Assembly: GCF_004006295.1 (NCBI RefSeq)
Contig: NZ_CP026095.1
Location: 4,369,501 to 4,433,500, forward strand
Origin: Peribacillus asahii
GTDB taxonomy: Bacteria; Bacillota; Bacilli; Bacillales; DSM-1321
Length of the DNA stretch: 64,000 nt
Reading direction: 5' to 3'
The notes beneath the pieces are model-generated. The model was given only the letters and a program-made list of their open reading frames with translations. It searched no databases and was not told the origin of the DNA. A program made the position numbers and the translations under genes. Below, in pieces: positions 43,238-52,657 of the stretch. Each line of letters begins with the position of its first letter. Position 1 is the stretch's first letter.

Positions 43238-43379
43238 CTATAATTTTAAATCAATGTTTCCGCCAAGCTGCGTGCTGAATCGCTACAACCTCAACTGAAT
43301 CCATCATTTTTATTAGACCATTTGCACTTGTTTCTGCTTGGTCCATTGCTTTTTTTATGACTGACATTGAAACTTGTTG
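43238..43379 (-). pseudogene. Decayed 3' exon of a YjfB-family motility gene
   Basis: The minus strand from 43379 reads QQVSMSVIKKAMDQAETSAN then GLIKMMDSVE, the core of the YjfB putative motility family. After QHAA a one-base slip moves the conserved end GGNIDLKL into another frame (stop at 43240-43238), while the current frame stops at 43253-43251. The codon before QQ is a stop, and no N-terminus precedes it; instead a group I intron core lies directly upstream. A weak echo of the lost 5' part (ALAV, stop, VESLAKQ) is at 43743-43779. Confidence 0.6.
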
Positions 43380-43742
43380 TTAAACTTGTCCTTAGCTTAA
43401 TGCTATAGGGACATCTCCTTAAGAACCAAAATCCAAAATGTCAATGTGACGCAATTCACTTTAGCCGGGCAGGGGCACTTCGGATTCAAAATACTGATGA
43501 CCATTGTTTCACCTACGGATTTCATCATCATAGCTTTCGCCTTAGATGGTCTATCCTAGTCGTTGAACCTTCTCCAGAGTTTCCTCACAGGAGCTTAGCT
43601 GCTGATTGCCCAAATCTTTTCTTTTCTTAAGCCTTCACGCCTGTCGTTTCCAACTACGTTGTGCTAAAAAAACTATTAGGGTTTTCCATCAATTCATCCG
43701 ATAATGAATACTAATCTCTAGTCATTACTAGCTAGGACAAAT
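43380..43742 (-). ncRNA. Group I intron core, about 360 nt, no homing endonuclease
   Basis: On the minus strand the four conserved group I elements occur in order: P-like AGTTGGAAACGACAGG (43655-43640), Q GCAATCAGCAGCTAAG (within 43611-43590), R GTTCAACGACTAGGATAG (43568-43551), and S AAACAATGGTC (43509-43499). R and S can pair as P7 (GACTA with TGGTC) and P with Q as P4. A hairpin GTCCCTATAGC...GCTAAGGAC near the 3' end would be P9-like. TTGTCC at the proposed 5' end complements GGACAA at the 3' end. Exact ends are approximate. Group I introns are known in flagellin genes of some bacilli; here the host gene is yjfB-like. Confidence 0.7.
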
Positions 43743-43784
43743 TTGCTTAGCTAAGCTTTCCACTTATACAGCTAAAGCATAATG

Positions 43785-43815
43785 AAAGGGCACTGCTAAT
43801 AGGCAGTATCCCTTT
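43785..43815 (-). terminator. Possible terminator of the BIG2 protein gene
   Basis: AAAGGG-ACTGC / GCAGT-CCCTTT stem 140 bases downstream of the BIG2 gene stop. The T run is poor on the minus strand, so this is a weak call. Confidence 0.4.
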
Positions 43816-43953
43816 AACTATATGAAAAAGCCCTAACACGTGTATCCTGTAAAGCAATATAGACATAAATCAGAATAGTTAAATAGTGTGAGTTACAGAA
43901 ACTGCTTAATTTTAAAATGTATATATAAGAAAGGGATAACCCTCTCAATCCCC

Positions 43954-46900
43954 CTACTTTATTGTAACCGTTGTGGCTCCACCTTTACCGTTATATGTTC
44001 CTCTAATATATACTGTGCCACCTGAAGAATTAACCGGAACAGTAATCAAGCCATTATTATCAACAATAGCAGCATTTATATTACTACTACTAAAAGTGGT
44101 AAAGTCCGTTACATCTTCCGATGTACCATCTGAATATTCTGCTGTTACTTTTATCCGGTAAGTATCTCCTTTGTCCAATGAAAGGCTTACTGGATTGAAT
44201 GTTAAATTCACCAAGGATGGCTTAGGTAGGATAGTAATTGTAGTTGCTCCGCCCTTACCATTGTAGCTTCCGCGAATATAAACTGTACCTGGTGCAGCAT
44301 TGGTAGGCACAGTGACAAGCCCTGTGTTGTCTACAACAGCCATATTATTATTACTGCTGCTGTAAGTAACTTTCGCTGTTACATCCTCTGTTGTACTATC
44401 GGAGTATTCAGCAACCACATTCATTTTTAAAATCTCTCCACCTTTTAACGTTGTTGTTGAAGGAGTAAACTTTAAATTCGTTACTGATGGAGGACCCATA
44501 ACAGTCACTGTCGACGCTGCCCCTTTTCCACTGAATGTTCCCCGGATATAAACAGTACCTCCTTTTGTTGGGTTAGCAATAGTAACTACGCCTGATGCAC
44601 CAACAGTTGCAAGACTTGTATTACTGCTGCTAAAGGCTGTTTGTGCTGTCACATCCTTAGTGCTTCCATCCGAATAGGTTGCCATTACTTCCATTGCCAA
44701 AGTGTCTCCGCCTTTTAGGGTCACTTTATTCGGGGTAAAGGCTATCCCTATAATATAAGGTTTGCTGACTGTAATCGTAGCTGCTCCGCCTTTCCCATCG
44801 TAGGATCCTTGAATATTGACATTTCCGTTAGAAGCACTAGTTGGAATTTTGACTAAACCTGTCGATGGATCTACTGTTGCCAAGCTGGTGTTGGAGCTTT
44901 TTAGTAATGCCTGATTCGTCACATCTTTTGTAGTACCATCGGAATAGTTTGCTGTAACCTGCATTTGGACTGTATCCCCTGGCTTAACTGTTTTCGTAGC
45001 AGGGGTAAAGTTCAAACTAACTACTGATGGTCGCGCAGGAACAGAAAGTGTCATTACTCCACCTTTCCCCCCGTAGCTTCCACGGATATAAACAGTTCCG
45101 CCTGTTGCGCTGTCTAATACCTTTATTTCACCCGTAGCTGGATCTACCGCGGCCTGACTTGTATTACTGCTATTTAAACCTGCCTTGGCTGTTACATCTT
45201 CAGTACTTCCATCTGAATATGTAGCTGTTACTTGAATTTGAGCATTTTCCCCTTGCTTCAAGGTTAATTTATCAGGGGTAAATGTAAGACTCTCAACTGA
45301 AGGTGGTTTCGGTATAGTCAAAGTGACCGCTCCACCTTTCCCTCCATAACTTCCTCGAATATAGACGGTTCCGCCTGTTGCTTGATCCGTTATCGTTGCA
45401 ATCCCTTTGGCTGGATCTACTGTAGCTTGATTTATATTGCTACTATTTAAGTTAGCTTTCGTTGTTACATCTTCCGTCGTGCCATCCGAATAGTTAGCAA
45501 CTACCTTAACTTGTGTCGTTTCACCTTGTTTAACGGTTGTTTTATCCGCAGTAAATGTCAATCCTTCTAAAACGGGTGGACTTGGGATTGTAATAGTGGC
45601 TGCCCCACCTTTTCCCCCGTAACTTCCACGGATATAAACAGTTCCGCCTGTTGCGTTACTATTTACACTTATTAACCCAGCAGAGTTCACGGTTGCCAAA
45701 TTTTCATTACTACTTTCATAAACTACTTGTGAAGTCACGTCTTGTATTACTCCATCTGAATATTCAGCAGAAACCTTAAGTTGCTGTGTTTCATTAGGTT
45801 TTAATGTAACAGCATCAGGAGTAAATATTAAAGATGTTAATATAGGTTTACTTGGTACTGTAACAACAGATTTAACTGTTTTGCCGCTATATGTACCAGT
45901 AATCTCAACAGTTCCCCCTGCTGCATTTTGCGGTACCGTAATCACTCCATGATGGTCAATAGTAGCAAGCCCATTATTGCTGCTGGTAAAAGATATTTTA
46001 CTCGTTACATCTTCTGTTGTTCCATCAGAATATGAAGCTATTACTTTAACCGTTTGGCTTTTCCCCTGTTCAATGGTTAAAGTAGCGGGCGTAATTTGAA
46101 CATCTGTTATCTCCCGAAATGGAGTTACATTGATTACCGTTTCACTCAAGAGGCCAGCATAGGTACTGCGAATAGTGACCGTTCCATCTACAGTTGTTTT
46201 AGGAATCGTAACAAGGCCACTGTTATTGACAATTGCTAAACTGGTATTTCCACTTGTATACACGCTACTTTTGGTTACATCTTTTTTGGTTCCATCAGGG
46301 AAATCAGCAATAACCTTAAGCTGCGCTGTTTGTCCACCCATTAAATCTAACGTTACAGGAGTAACCGTTAATTTTGTTGGGGGATCAGTGATTTTAACCT
46401 GAACATTTTTTGTCTTGTCTTGATTTTTAATTGTGATTGTTCCAGTTTCTCCAAAAGGGGCTGTGTCGCTAATGGAAATCATCCCATTTGGACTGACAAA
46501 AATGCTTTCAGGCACACTACTTCCATATGTAGTTCCCTCCACAGCATATGTAACATCCTTCTTGCTACCATCTGAATAAACGGCATTTACATTTAACTGC
46601 TGCTTCTCCCCAGGCCCCAGTAAAACGTCGTTACTTGTACTCAGTTCGACCAATTCTACAACTTCTACAGGCGGATCCACACTAACATCAACTGTTGTCG
46701 TATATCCATTATGAGTGATTGTGATTAGGGCAGTATCACCAATCTGAGCCTCTGGTAACAAAGAAATAAAACCTTGATCATCGACAACTACATTTGGGGA
46801 ATTACTGCTGTAAATGGTCCCTGTTGAAACTGCCGTTACATCTTTTTGTATTGTTCCATCATCTAAGGTTACTTTTAAAGGGATGTGTTGACCTTGTGCA

Positions 46901-47673
46901 ATAGAGACATTGCTCGGAGTCACCACTAATTTTGAAGGAACAGAAACATCAAGGCCACCAATAACAGCTGCCTTTCCAGAAGGAAAAGTTGCTAGCACCT
47001 TTAAGAAATCTGGATAACTAGTGTACTCGTCATGCCAGCAACAGATGTCTAAATCATTGGTGACACCAATAGCTTGTCCTTCTATATTTGGTGAAACATC
47101 ACTATAGCTTAAATTAATATTGGCAGAAATATTCCCTACAGCGCCTAAATAGGCGTAAGGATTCGTAAAATCTGAAGCAAAACCTAATAACCCGCCGCCA
47201 TTATTAATAAATGACGCAATATCATTTTGTCTTTTTACTAATTTGTCATGTTGTGCCTGGGTAAGTCCACCAGACGTATTATATGCATCGCTTGAAACAG
47301 CAAGCATGGCATATCCCGCAAAGGATTGAGTTTCAATATTTGCTTCATTTACAAAAGTAACCGATTGCCCTGTGCCGGTTGCAATTGCATTCCAGAAACT
47401 TGTAACATAATAACTATTAGCGCCAAAAACAAAGATACCAGATCCCCCGTTTGTTACTTTTGCCAATATCGAATTAACAATGTTTTGATAAACGGATATT
47501 GGTCCATGTCCTCCTACTCCTCCATCTTCAGCATCAATTCCCATAAGAATTATAGGCCCTCCAGATGATTGCTGGGCTGCGTATCCTTTAATAGGAGAAC
47601 TAGTTGATATCAAAGAAGTTAACAGTATTACAATTAAACTAATAGAAGTAAGTTTTTTTTTCCAACGGCGCAA
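43954..47673 (-). CDS. Secreted surface protein with about 11 BIG2 (Ig-like) repeats
   Basis: A 1239-residue exported protein. A signal peptide (RRWKKKLTSISLIVILLTSL ... YAA) is followed by an unusual ~210-residue domain (GIDAEDGGVGGHGPISVYQN, FINNGGGLLGFASDFTNP, DICCWHDEYTSYPD) and then about eleven ~90-residue Ig-like repeats with LKVTAEYSDGTTEDVT, SSNTSLATVD and GTVYIRGSYGGKGGA phrases. BIG2 arrays are typical stalks of adhesins. No LPXTG, SLH or other anchor is visible at the C-terminus. TTG at 47673 is taken as start because GAGAGGGG lies seven bases ahead; the TTG at 47691 overlaps that site. It follows the Fn3-type protein gene and a terminator. Confidence 0.83.
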   Translation of the reverse strand: MRRWKKKLTSISLIVILLTSLISTSSPIKGYAAQQSSGGPIILMGIDAEDGGVGGHGPISVYQNIVNSILAKVTNGGSGIFVFGANSYYVTSFWNAIATGTGQSVTFVNEANIETQSFAGYAMLAVSSDAYNTSGGLTQAQHDKLVKRQNDIASFINNGGGLLGFASDFTNPYAYLGAVGNISANINLSYSDVSPNIEGQAIGVTNDLDICCWHDEYTSYPDFLKVLATFPSGKAAVIGGLDVSVPSKLVVTPSNVSIAQGQHIPLKVTLDDGTIQKDVTAVSTGTIYSSNSPNVVVDDQGFISLLPEAQIGDTALITITHNGYTTTVDVSVDPPVEVVELVELSTSNDVLLGPGEKQQLNVNAVYSDGSKKDVTYAVEGTTYGSSVPESIFVSPNGMISISDTAPFGETGTITIKNQDKTKNVQVKITDPPTKLTVTPVTLDLMGGQTAQLKVIADFPDGTKKDVTKSSVYTSGNTSLAIVNNSGLVTIPKTTVDGTVTIRSTYAGLLSETVINVTPFREITDVQITPATLTIEQGKSQTVKVIASYSDGTTEDVTSKISFTSSNNGLATIDHHGVITVPQNAAGGTVEITGTYSGKTVKSVVTVPSKPILTSLIFTPDAVTLKPNETQQLKVSAEYSDGVIQDVTSQVVYESSNENLATVNSAGLISVNSNATGGTVYIRGSYGGKGGAATITIPSPPVLEGLTFTADKTTVKQGETTQVKVVANYSDGTTEDVTTKANLNSSNINQATVDPAKGIATITDQATGGTVYIRGSYGGKGGAVTLTIPKPPSVESLTFTPDKLTLKQGENAQIQVTATYSDGSTEDVTAKAGLNSSNTSQAAVDPATGEIKVLDSATGGTVYIRGSYGGKGGVMTLSVPARPSVVSLNFTPATKTVKPGDTVQMQVTANYSDGTTKDVTNQALLKSSNTSLATVDPSTGLVKIPTSASNGNVNIQGSYDGKGGAATITVSKPYIIGIAFTPNKVTLKGGDTLAMEVMATYSDGSTKDVTAQTAFSSSNTSLATVGASGVVTIANPTKGGTVYIRGTFSGKGAASTVTVMGPPSVTNLKFTPSTTTLKGGEILKMNVVAEYSDSTTEDVTAKVTYSSSNNNMAVVDNTGLVTVPTNAAPGTVYIRGSYNGKGGATTITILPKPSLVNLTFNPVSLSLDKGDTYRIKVTAEYSDGTSEDVTDFTTFSSSNINAAIVDNNGLITVPVNSSGGTVYIRGTYNGKGGATTVTIK

Positions 47674-47757
47674 ACTAATTTCCCCTCTCAAAACAAAACA
47701 GATATTAATACCTAATACTAATTATCTATCACTTTATATTTTTTTCCAATAACTTTC

Positions 47758-47796
47758 TAAAAAAACCTTAGAAATGACTAAAGCCACTTCTAAGGT
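47758..47796 (-). terminator. Terminator of the Fn3/Ig-like protein gene
   Basis: ACCTTAGAA ... TTTCTAAGGT stem and seven T on the minus strand, about 100 bases after the stop codon. Confidence 0.85.
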
Positions 47797-47897
47797 CCTT
47801 TCTCTTTTAGAATATTCGGTTATAACCTAGAAAGTTCTGATGTTTCTTTTTCTAACTACTTTGCAAACTTCTCTAAGAACTCAAATTTTATATTTGA

Positions 47898-50800
47898 TCA
47901 TTTTGCTAATACCTTTACTGTCTTGCTTCCCACTACCAGATAACCATCCAGCATTGCTCGAAACTCTAATTCTACTTCCTCTTCATTCCATTGAAAGTTT
48001 TCACGTTCAAATTTGAATTGTCCTTTCTTCGCTTGTTGCTCTAATCCTTTCGTTCCTGTATTAGCAGAAACTCCGTTTACTTTAGCACTGCTAAGATCAA
48101 ATTGAGCTGTATCAAAGCCCTTTGGTGTTGTTACTTGAACAGTAAACACACCTTTGTTGCCTTTGATGATGCCTGGATTTACATTAATAGTAGCCGGGAT
48201 GTAAACCACATAGGTCTTCTCAACCGTTGTCGTCCAACCCGCATAGTCTGTTAAAGTTAACACTACGTTGTAAGTACCTGGCTGATCGAGATTGATATTA
48301 GAAACCCCTTGACCGTTCACTGTAAGCACTTCAGAAGCAATGCCAGAAACGGCATCACTAGCTTTATAGCTAGGCAACTGAGCCCCTAACGTGTACTCAT
48401 CATCAAGATTCCAGCTAACTTCTGGAGCGCTTTTGTCCACTTTTACTTCAACAGTCTTTGCTTCTTCAACGTTTCCTGCTTTATCTACACTATAGAAACT
48501 TACTTCATGGATTCCTTCTTCACTTATAGTAAAACTTGTTCCCTCCACATAATCAGAACCATTTATAGAATAGTAGGTTTTATCCACTCCACTTGCATTG
48601 TCTGTTGCTGTTAATTCAACTGGTACATCTTCCTTCGACCAATCATTTGTTGCGTTGGACGTTGTCTCTGGAGCTATTTTGTCAACTTTGACTTCAATTG
48701 TTTTAGCTTCTTCTTCATTACCAGCTTTGTCTATACTGTAAAAAGACACTTTATAAGCCCCTTCCTCAGCTAGCGTAAAGCTTGTTCCTTCTTGAAACTC
48801 TGATCCATCAATAGAATAAAGGGTTTTATCCACTTCACTTAAATCATCTGTAGCAGTTAATTGGACTTCTACTTCTTCCTTATACCAGTTATCTGTCATA
48901 TTAGAAGTTGTAACGGGTGCTGTCTTATCCAATTTCACTTCCACCGTTTTTACTTCTTCTTTATTGCCAGCTTTATCTACACTGTAGAAGGATACTTTAT
49001 GTGTCCCCTCTTCAGCTAATGTAAAGCTTGTGCCTGCTGTAAATTCTGATCCATTGATTGAATAGAAAGTTTTGTTTACTCCACTTTGTGTGTCTGTTGC
49101 TGTTAGTTGCACTTCAGCATCTTCTTTTAAGACAGTTTCCGTTATGTTTGAAGTTGTAACAGGAGAAGTAGTATCAAATTCTTCTGCTTGAATCTGTATA
49201 GTGCTGTATGCTTCTGATTCTACTCCAGACGGAGAAATTGGAACAACACGATATTCATAATCACCTGGCTCCAAATCACTAATAGTAAGGCTTGTTTCCG
49301 TTGTATTTTCGACAAGTTTAAGTTCACCATTTACTACCTCATATATATTATAGGACTCTGCATTTTGTACCAAACCCCAGTTTAATGTCACAGAGTCATC
49401 CTCTACTATAGAACCAGAAGTTTTCGGAGCCTCCAATTTAGGCCCAATATACAATTTTACTTGATTAGATGACGGTGATTCGCCAAAACGACTATGATAC
49501 GAAGTTACTTCGAAGATATACCGTCCTTCTGGTTGATTACTTACTTTAAACTGAAGACTTGTTGTAGTCCCAACGAATTTCTTTGTTCCGTCAATCACTT
49601 GATAGACGTTATAACCTGCTGCATTGTCTTCTTTTGTCCAATCTAAGATTATTGTATTCTCATTCTCTACCTTTCCAGTTAATTCAAGTGCTTGCAATTC
49701 GGGGAAATTCAACTCATATTCAATTCGAGAGCCGGTTGGAGATTCACCAAAGCGGTCACTGTAGGATGTTATTTCAAACGTATACTTTCCTTCTGGCATA
49801 TTAACCATGGTATGAGCATTTCCAACTTTTGTTGCAATTAATTTTCGTTCACCATTTATAATTTGATATACCTTATAGGCTGTTGCATATTCAAATGCAT
49901 CCCATCTTAGGACTAAATCATTTCCATTTTGTACTGTAATAGTAGGGTTTTCAGGTGCCAGCATGTCAGGATGAATTAAATCGAACTCCAGGTTTGCTAC
50001 CTGTTCTGACTCGCCAAAACGGTCACTATATGAAGCTACTTCATATTTGTAATGTCCTTCTGGCATATTTTTATGGGGTGTATTTAATGCAGACGTTGAC
50101 AAGATTAATTTCTTTTCACCATCAATAACTTGATATAATTTGTACGAATCTGCATATTCAGCTTGTGTCCATCTTAAATTAATATCATTATAATTTGATA
50201 AAGTATAAGTTAAACTCTCAGGAGCTTGCATATCAGGAAAGACCATATCTATTTCAATACGAAAAGGGACCTCCGACTCTCCAAAGCGATCACTATATGT
50301 CGTTACCTCATATACATGTTTTTCCTCCGAAACATTGGAGATAAGATGACTGTTTAATCTTGTCGTTGTAAGTAACTTTCTCTCTCCGTCTACTAACTCA
50401 TATACTCTGTAATTCGTCGCATAGTTAGCTTTTTGCCAATTAAAGATTAAGTCATTACCATTCTCGATTTTATAAGTTACAATAGGTGACTTAATCTCAG
50501 GAAAAACAACATCCCCTTCAATCTGAGATCCCTCGAAAGATTCTCCAAAGCGGCTGTTATAAGATGTTATTTCATAACTATACTTTCCTTCCGGATGATT
50601 CACAAATGTATAGCTATTCGTCTTTGTAGTTGCCGTGAGTGTTCTGGTACCATCTACGACTTGATATATATTATAATCTGCCGCATAGGTTACTTTATCC
50701 CAGCTTATAGTAAGATCATTCCCACTGGCTATACTTGATACAACATTTAACGGACTTTCCATCTCTGGATATACAACCTCAACAATCACTGTGTTGGAAA

Positions 50801-51116
50801 GTTCAGATTCACTATCTCTTCTAATAGAAGAAACTGCAAACGTACTGCTTCCTTCTGAAACATTATAAACAGTAGTATCGGTATTTTCATATGAAACCTC
50901 TTTAACCAATTCCTGCTGTCCATCTTGAATCTTATAGATTCGATAGCTGCTTACCCCTGTAACTTTATCCCAATCTAAAACAATGTTACCTGGATAGTAT
51001 TGACTTGCTTTCAAATTTGCTGGTGCTTGTATTTCTGTGGCAAACACATTTGAAAGCGGAAGCAGTACTTGAAGCAGTATTAAAAATACTGTAAATAAAG
51101 ATAACTTTCTTATCAT
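47898..51116 (-). CDS. Secreted Fn3/Ig-like repeat protein under a c-di-GMP riboswitch
   Basis: A 1072-residue exported protein. A signal peptide (MIRKLSLFTVFLILLQVLLP ... VFA) leads into about seven fibronectin-type repeats (LDWDKVTGVSSYRIY; the later ones share WDAFEYATAYKVYQ and RFGESP phrases), then three ~80-residue repeats with VQLTATD..SGV, YSINGSEF, and VSFYSVDKAGN, and a C-terminal Ig-like end. No wall-sorting motif is seen. GGAG eight bases before the ATG at 51116 sets the start; the longer frame from 51194 runs through the riboswitch. Lying directly downstream of hag and controlled by c-di-GMP, it is probably an adhesin or matrix protein. Confidence 0.83.
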   Translation of the reverse strand: MIRKLSLFTVFLILLQVLLPLSNVFATEIQAPANLKASQYYPGNIVLDWDKVTGVSSYRIYKIQDGQQELVKEVSYENTDTTVYNVSEGSSTFAVSSIRRDSESELSNTVIVEVVYPEMESPLNVVSSIASGNDLTISWDKVTYAADYNIYQVVDGTRTLTATTKTNSYTFVNHPEGKYSYEITSYNSRFGESFEGSQIEGDVVFPEIKSPIVTYKIENGNDLIFNWQKANYATNYRVYELVDGERKLLTTTRLNSHLISNVSEEKHVYEVTTYSDRFGESEVPFRIEIDMVFPDMQAPESLTYTLSNYNDINLRWTQAEYADSYKLYQVIDGEKKLILSTSALNTPHKNMPEGHYKYEVASYSDRFGESEQVANLEFDLIHPDMLAPENPTITVQNGNDLVLRWDAFEYATAYKVYQIINGERKLIATKVGNAHTMVNMPEGKYTFEITSYSDRFGESPTGSRIEYELNFPELQALELTGKVENENTIILDWTKEDNAAGYNVYQVIDGTKKFVGTTTSLQFKVSNQPEGRYIFEVTSYHSRFGESPSSNQVKLYIGPKLEAPKTSGSIVEDDSVTLNWGLVQNAESYNIYEVVNGELKLVENTTETSLTISDLEPGDYEYRVVPISPSGVESEAYSTIQIQAEEFDTTSPVTTSNITETVLKEDAEVQLTATDTQSGVNKTFYSINGSEFTAGTSFTLAEEGTHKVSFYSVDKAGNKEEVKTVEVKLDKTAPVTTSNMTDNWYKEEVEVQLTATDDLSEVDKTLYSIDGSEFQEGTSFTLAEEGAYKVSFYSIDKAGNEEEAKTIEVKVDKIAPETTSNATNDWSKEDVPVELTATDNASGVDKTYYSINGSDYVEGTSFTISEEGIHEVSFYSVDKAGNVEEAKTVEVKVDKSAPEVSWNLDDEYTLGAQLPSYKASDAVSGIASEVLTVNGQGVSNINLDQPGTYNVVLTLTDYAGWTTTVEKTYVVYIPATINVNPGIIKGNKGVFTVQVTTPKGFDTAQFDLSSAKVNGVSANTGTKGLEQQAKKGQFKFERENFQWNEEEVELEFRAMLDGYLVVGSKTVKVLAK

Positions 51117-51136
51117 ATTTTTATCTCCTTTTTTAT

Positions 51137-51188
51137 AAAAAAAGGCAACGGAAATTCCTATTATATTGATTTGTGGTATCCGGCTGCC
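51137..51188 (-). terminator. Expression-platform terminator of the c-di-GMP riboswitch
   Basis: GGCAGCCGGA (51188-51179) can pair with TTCCGTTGCC (51153-51144), followed by seven T. The 5' arm is part of the aptamer's 3' side, so aptamer folding and terminator are mutually exclusive; ligand should favour readthrough (ON switch). Confidence 0.65.
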
Positions 51189-51262
51189 ATCCAATTATAA
51201 ATTTTGGTTCAGGCCCTTGGTTTTGCGTCTCACAGTTTCCTGTGGTTTGCCTTTTTCACTTT
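51179..51262 (-). promoter_or_regulatory. c-di-GMP-I (GEMM) riboswitch aptamer
   Basis: The minus strand carries the GEMM landmarks in order: GGCAAACC, a CACAG-GAAA-CTGTG hairpin with the GNRA tetraloop, GACGCAAAACC, GGGCCTGAACC and the receptor-side GGATGGCAGCCGG. This is the class I cyclic di-GMP aptamer. It lies in the leader of the Fn3/Ig-like protein gene, 60 bases before its start codon. Confidence 0.88.
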
Positions 51263-51330
51263 TAAGGTACTAATAAAAAAACTATTCCATTAAAATTATT
51301 TTCACGGAATATTTTACCTAATATATACAA

Positions 51331-51370
51331 ATTAAGAGATCTTAACAAAGCTAAGATCTCTCAATTTATT
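51331..51370 (-). terminator. Terminator of hag
   Basis: TTGAGAGATCTTA / TTAAGATCTCTTAA stem right after the hag stop codon followed by TTTG on the minus strand. Confidence 0.8.
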
Positions 51371-51382
51371 TTTATTAATCAA

Positions 51383-52552
51383 TTAACGAAGAAGCTGAAG
51401 TACACCTTGTGGCTGTTGATTTGCTTGGGCAAGCATTGCTTGAGCTGCTTGAGAAAGGATAGAGTTTTTCGTTTGCTCCATCATTTCTTTCGCCATATCT
51501 ACATCACGGATACGAGACTCAGCAGCAGTTAAGTTTTCTTGAGATGTACCTAAGTTATTAATTGTGTGTTCTAAGCGGTTTTGGAATGCACCCAATTTTG
51601 AACGTTGAGCTGAAACATCCTCAATCGCTTTGTTAATTGCAGAAATAGAAGATTCTGCTGATGCAGCAGAGCTTACATCAATATTATCAACATTTAGAGC
51701 AGCCGCTCTCATATCGTTAATATCAACATTCATTGTTTGGGATGAATTAGCTCCGATTTGGAAACTTAAAGAGTTATTTGCATACTCTTCTACTGAAGCA
51801 CGTGATGTGAATGTTGCCTCTTTACCAATATCTTCAACTCCGATTGCACCAAAAGTTAATGAATAGCTACCATCAGCAGTTGCTATAGTTTGAGCTCCAC
51901 CCGCAGCTGCAACACCAGTAACAGCAGCAGTTTGACCATCTTGTGTTGTCCATTCAAAAGAATACGTATCTGCAGTTGCATCATAGTCTGTAATTTTTAC
52001 ATTAATTGTTTCATCTGCCTCAGTACCAGGAGTCCCTGCTACAGCTGCTGTTGAAGCTACCACTGTTGTGAATAGTGCAGAATCACCTTGGTTATCAAAT
52101 GTTACGTTACCAAGTTGCTCAGTTACACCGCTTTTAGAACCATCAATAAGTTTCTTTGTATTGAATTCAGTTGTATTACCAATACGATCAATTTCTTCAA
52201 TTAACTGGTCCATTTCCTTTTGTAGCTCTTGGCGATCACCATCTGTGTTAGAATCGTTAGAAGATTGAACCGCTATTTCCCGCATACGTTGAAGAATAGA
52301 ATGTGTCTCATTTAATGCGCCTTCAGCTGTTTGGATTAAAGAGATACCGTCTTGAGCGTTTTTAGAACCCATTTCAAGACCACGGATTTGTCCGCGCATT
52401 TTTTCAGAGATTGCTAAACCTGCAGCGTCATCTCCAGCTTTGTTAATACGAAGACCTGAAGCTAGTTTTTCCATTGATTTAGATTGTGCATTAGATGCAC
52501 TTGATAGTTGGCGATGTGTGTTTAACGCCGTGATATTGTGATTGATAATCAT
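51383..52552 (-). CDS. hag: Flagellin
   Basis: A 389-residue flagellin, the main filament subunit. N-terminal MIINHNITALNTHRQLSSAS and C-terminal RIRDVDMAKEMMEQTKNSIL, AQANQQPQGVLQLLR match Hag; the central ~150 residues are an Ala/Thr-rich variable domain, longer than in B. subtilis Hag (304 residues). AAGGAGG before the ATG at 52552 sets the start. Upstream lie a sigma-D promoter, a long hairpin and a CsrA-type hairpin, and csrA-fliW precede it, so the FliW-CsrA-Hag feedback loop appears complete. Confidence 0.96.
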   Translation of the reverse strand: MIINHNITALNTHRQLSSASNAQSKSMEKLASGLRINKAGDDAAGLAISEKMRGQIRGLEMGSKNAQDGISLIQTAEGALNETHSILQRMREIAVQSSNDSNTDGDRQELQKEMDQLIEEIDRIGNTTEFNTKKLIDGSKSGVTEQLGNVTFDNQGDSALFTTVVASTAAVAGTPGTEADETINVKITDYDATADTYSFEWTTQDGQTAAVTGVAAAGGAQTIATADGSYSLTFGAIGVEDIGKEATFTSRASVEEYANNSLSFQIGANSSQTMNVDINDMRAAALNVDNIDVSSAASAESSISAINKAIEDVSAQRSKLGAFQNRLEHTINNLGTSQENLTAAESRIRDVDMAKEMMEQTKNSILSQAAQAMLAQANQQPQGVLQLLR

Positions 52553-52560
52553 AATATATT

Positions 52561-52595
52561 TCCTCCTTGAGTTGTCATTTCCCACATCCATGTGG
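52561..52595 (-). promoter_or_regulatory. CsrA binding sites in the hag leader
   Basis: A small hairpin CCACAT-GG-ATGTGG (52595-52582) presents ACATGGATGT, close to the CsrA consensus ACARGGAUGU; a second GGA-containing site is the ribosome binding site AAGGAGGAA (52569-52561). This is the two-site arrangement by which CsrA blocks hag translation in B. subtilis. Confidence 0.75.
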
Positions 52596-52602
52596 TTATT
52601 TC

Positions 52603-52646
52603 GGTTGAATAGTGATTAAGTCGGCCGCCTATATCACTATTCAACC
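52603..52646 (-). other. Perfect 14-bp hairpin in the hag leader
   Basis: GGTTGAATAGTGAT and ATCACTATTCAACC pair perfectly around a 16-base loop. There is no T run, so it is not a terminator. It lies at the 5' end of the sigma-D transcript and may protect it from decay. Confidence 0.75.
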
Positions 52647-52657
52647 TTACATCCTTA

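Noticed and set aside
43200..43953. Insertion sequence between the pRiA4b-like pseudogene and the BIG2 gene
   Set aside because: No transposase frame or terminal inverted repeats with target duplication; the region is better explained by a group I intron and a decayed yjfB.
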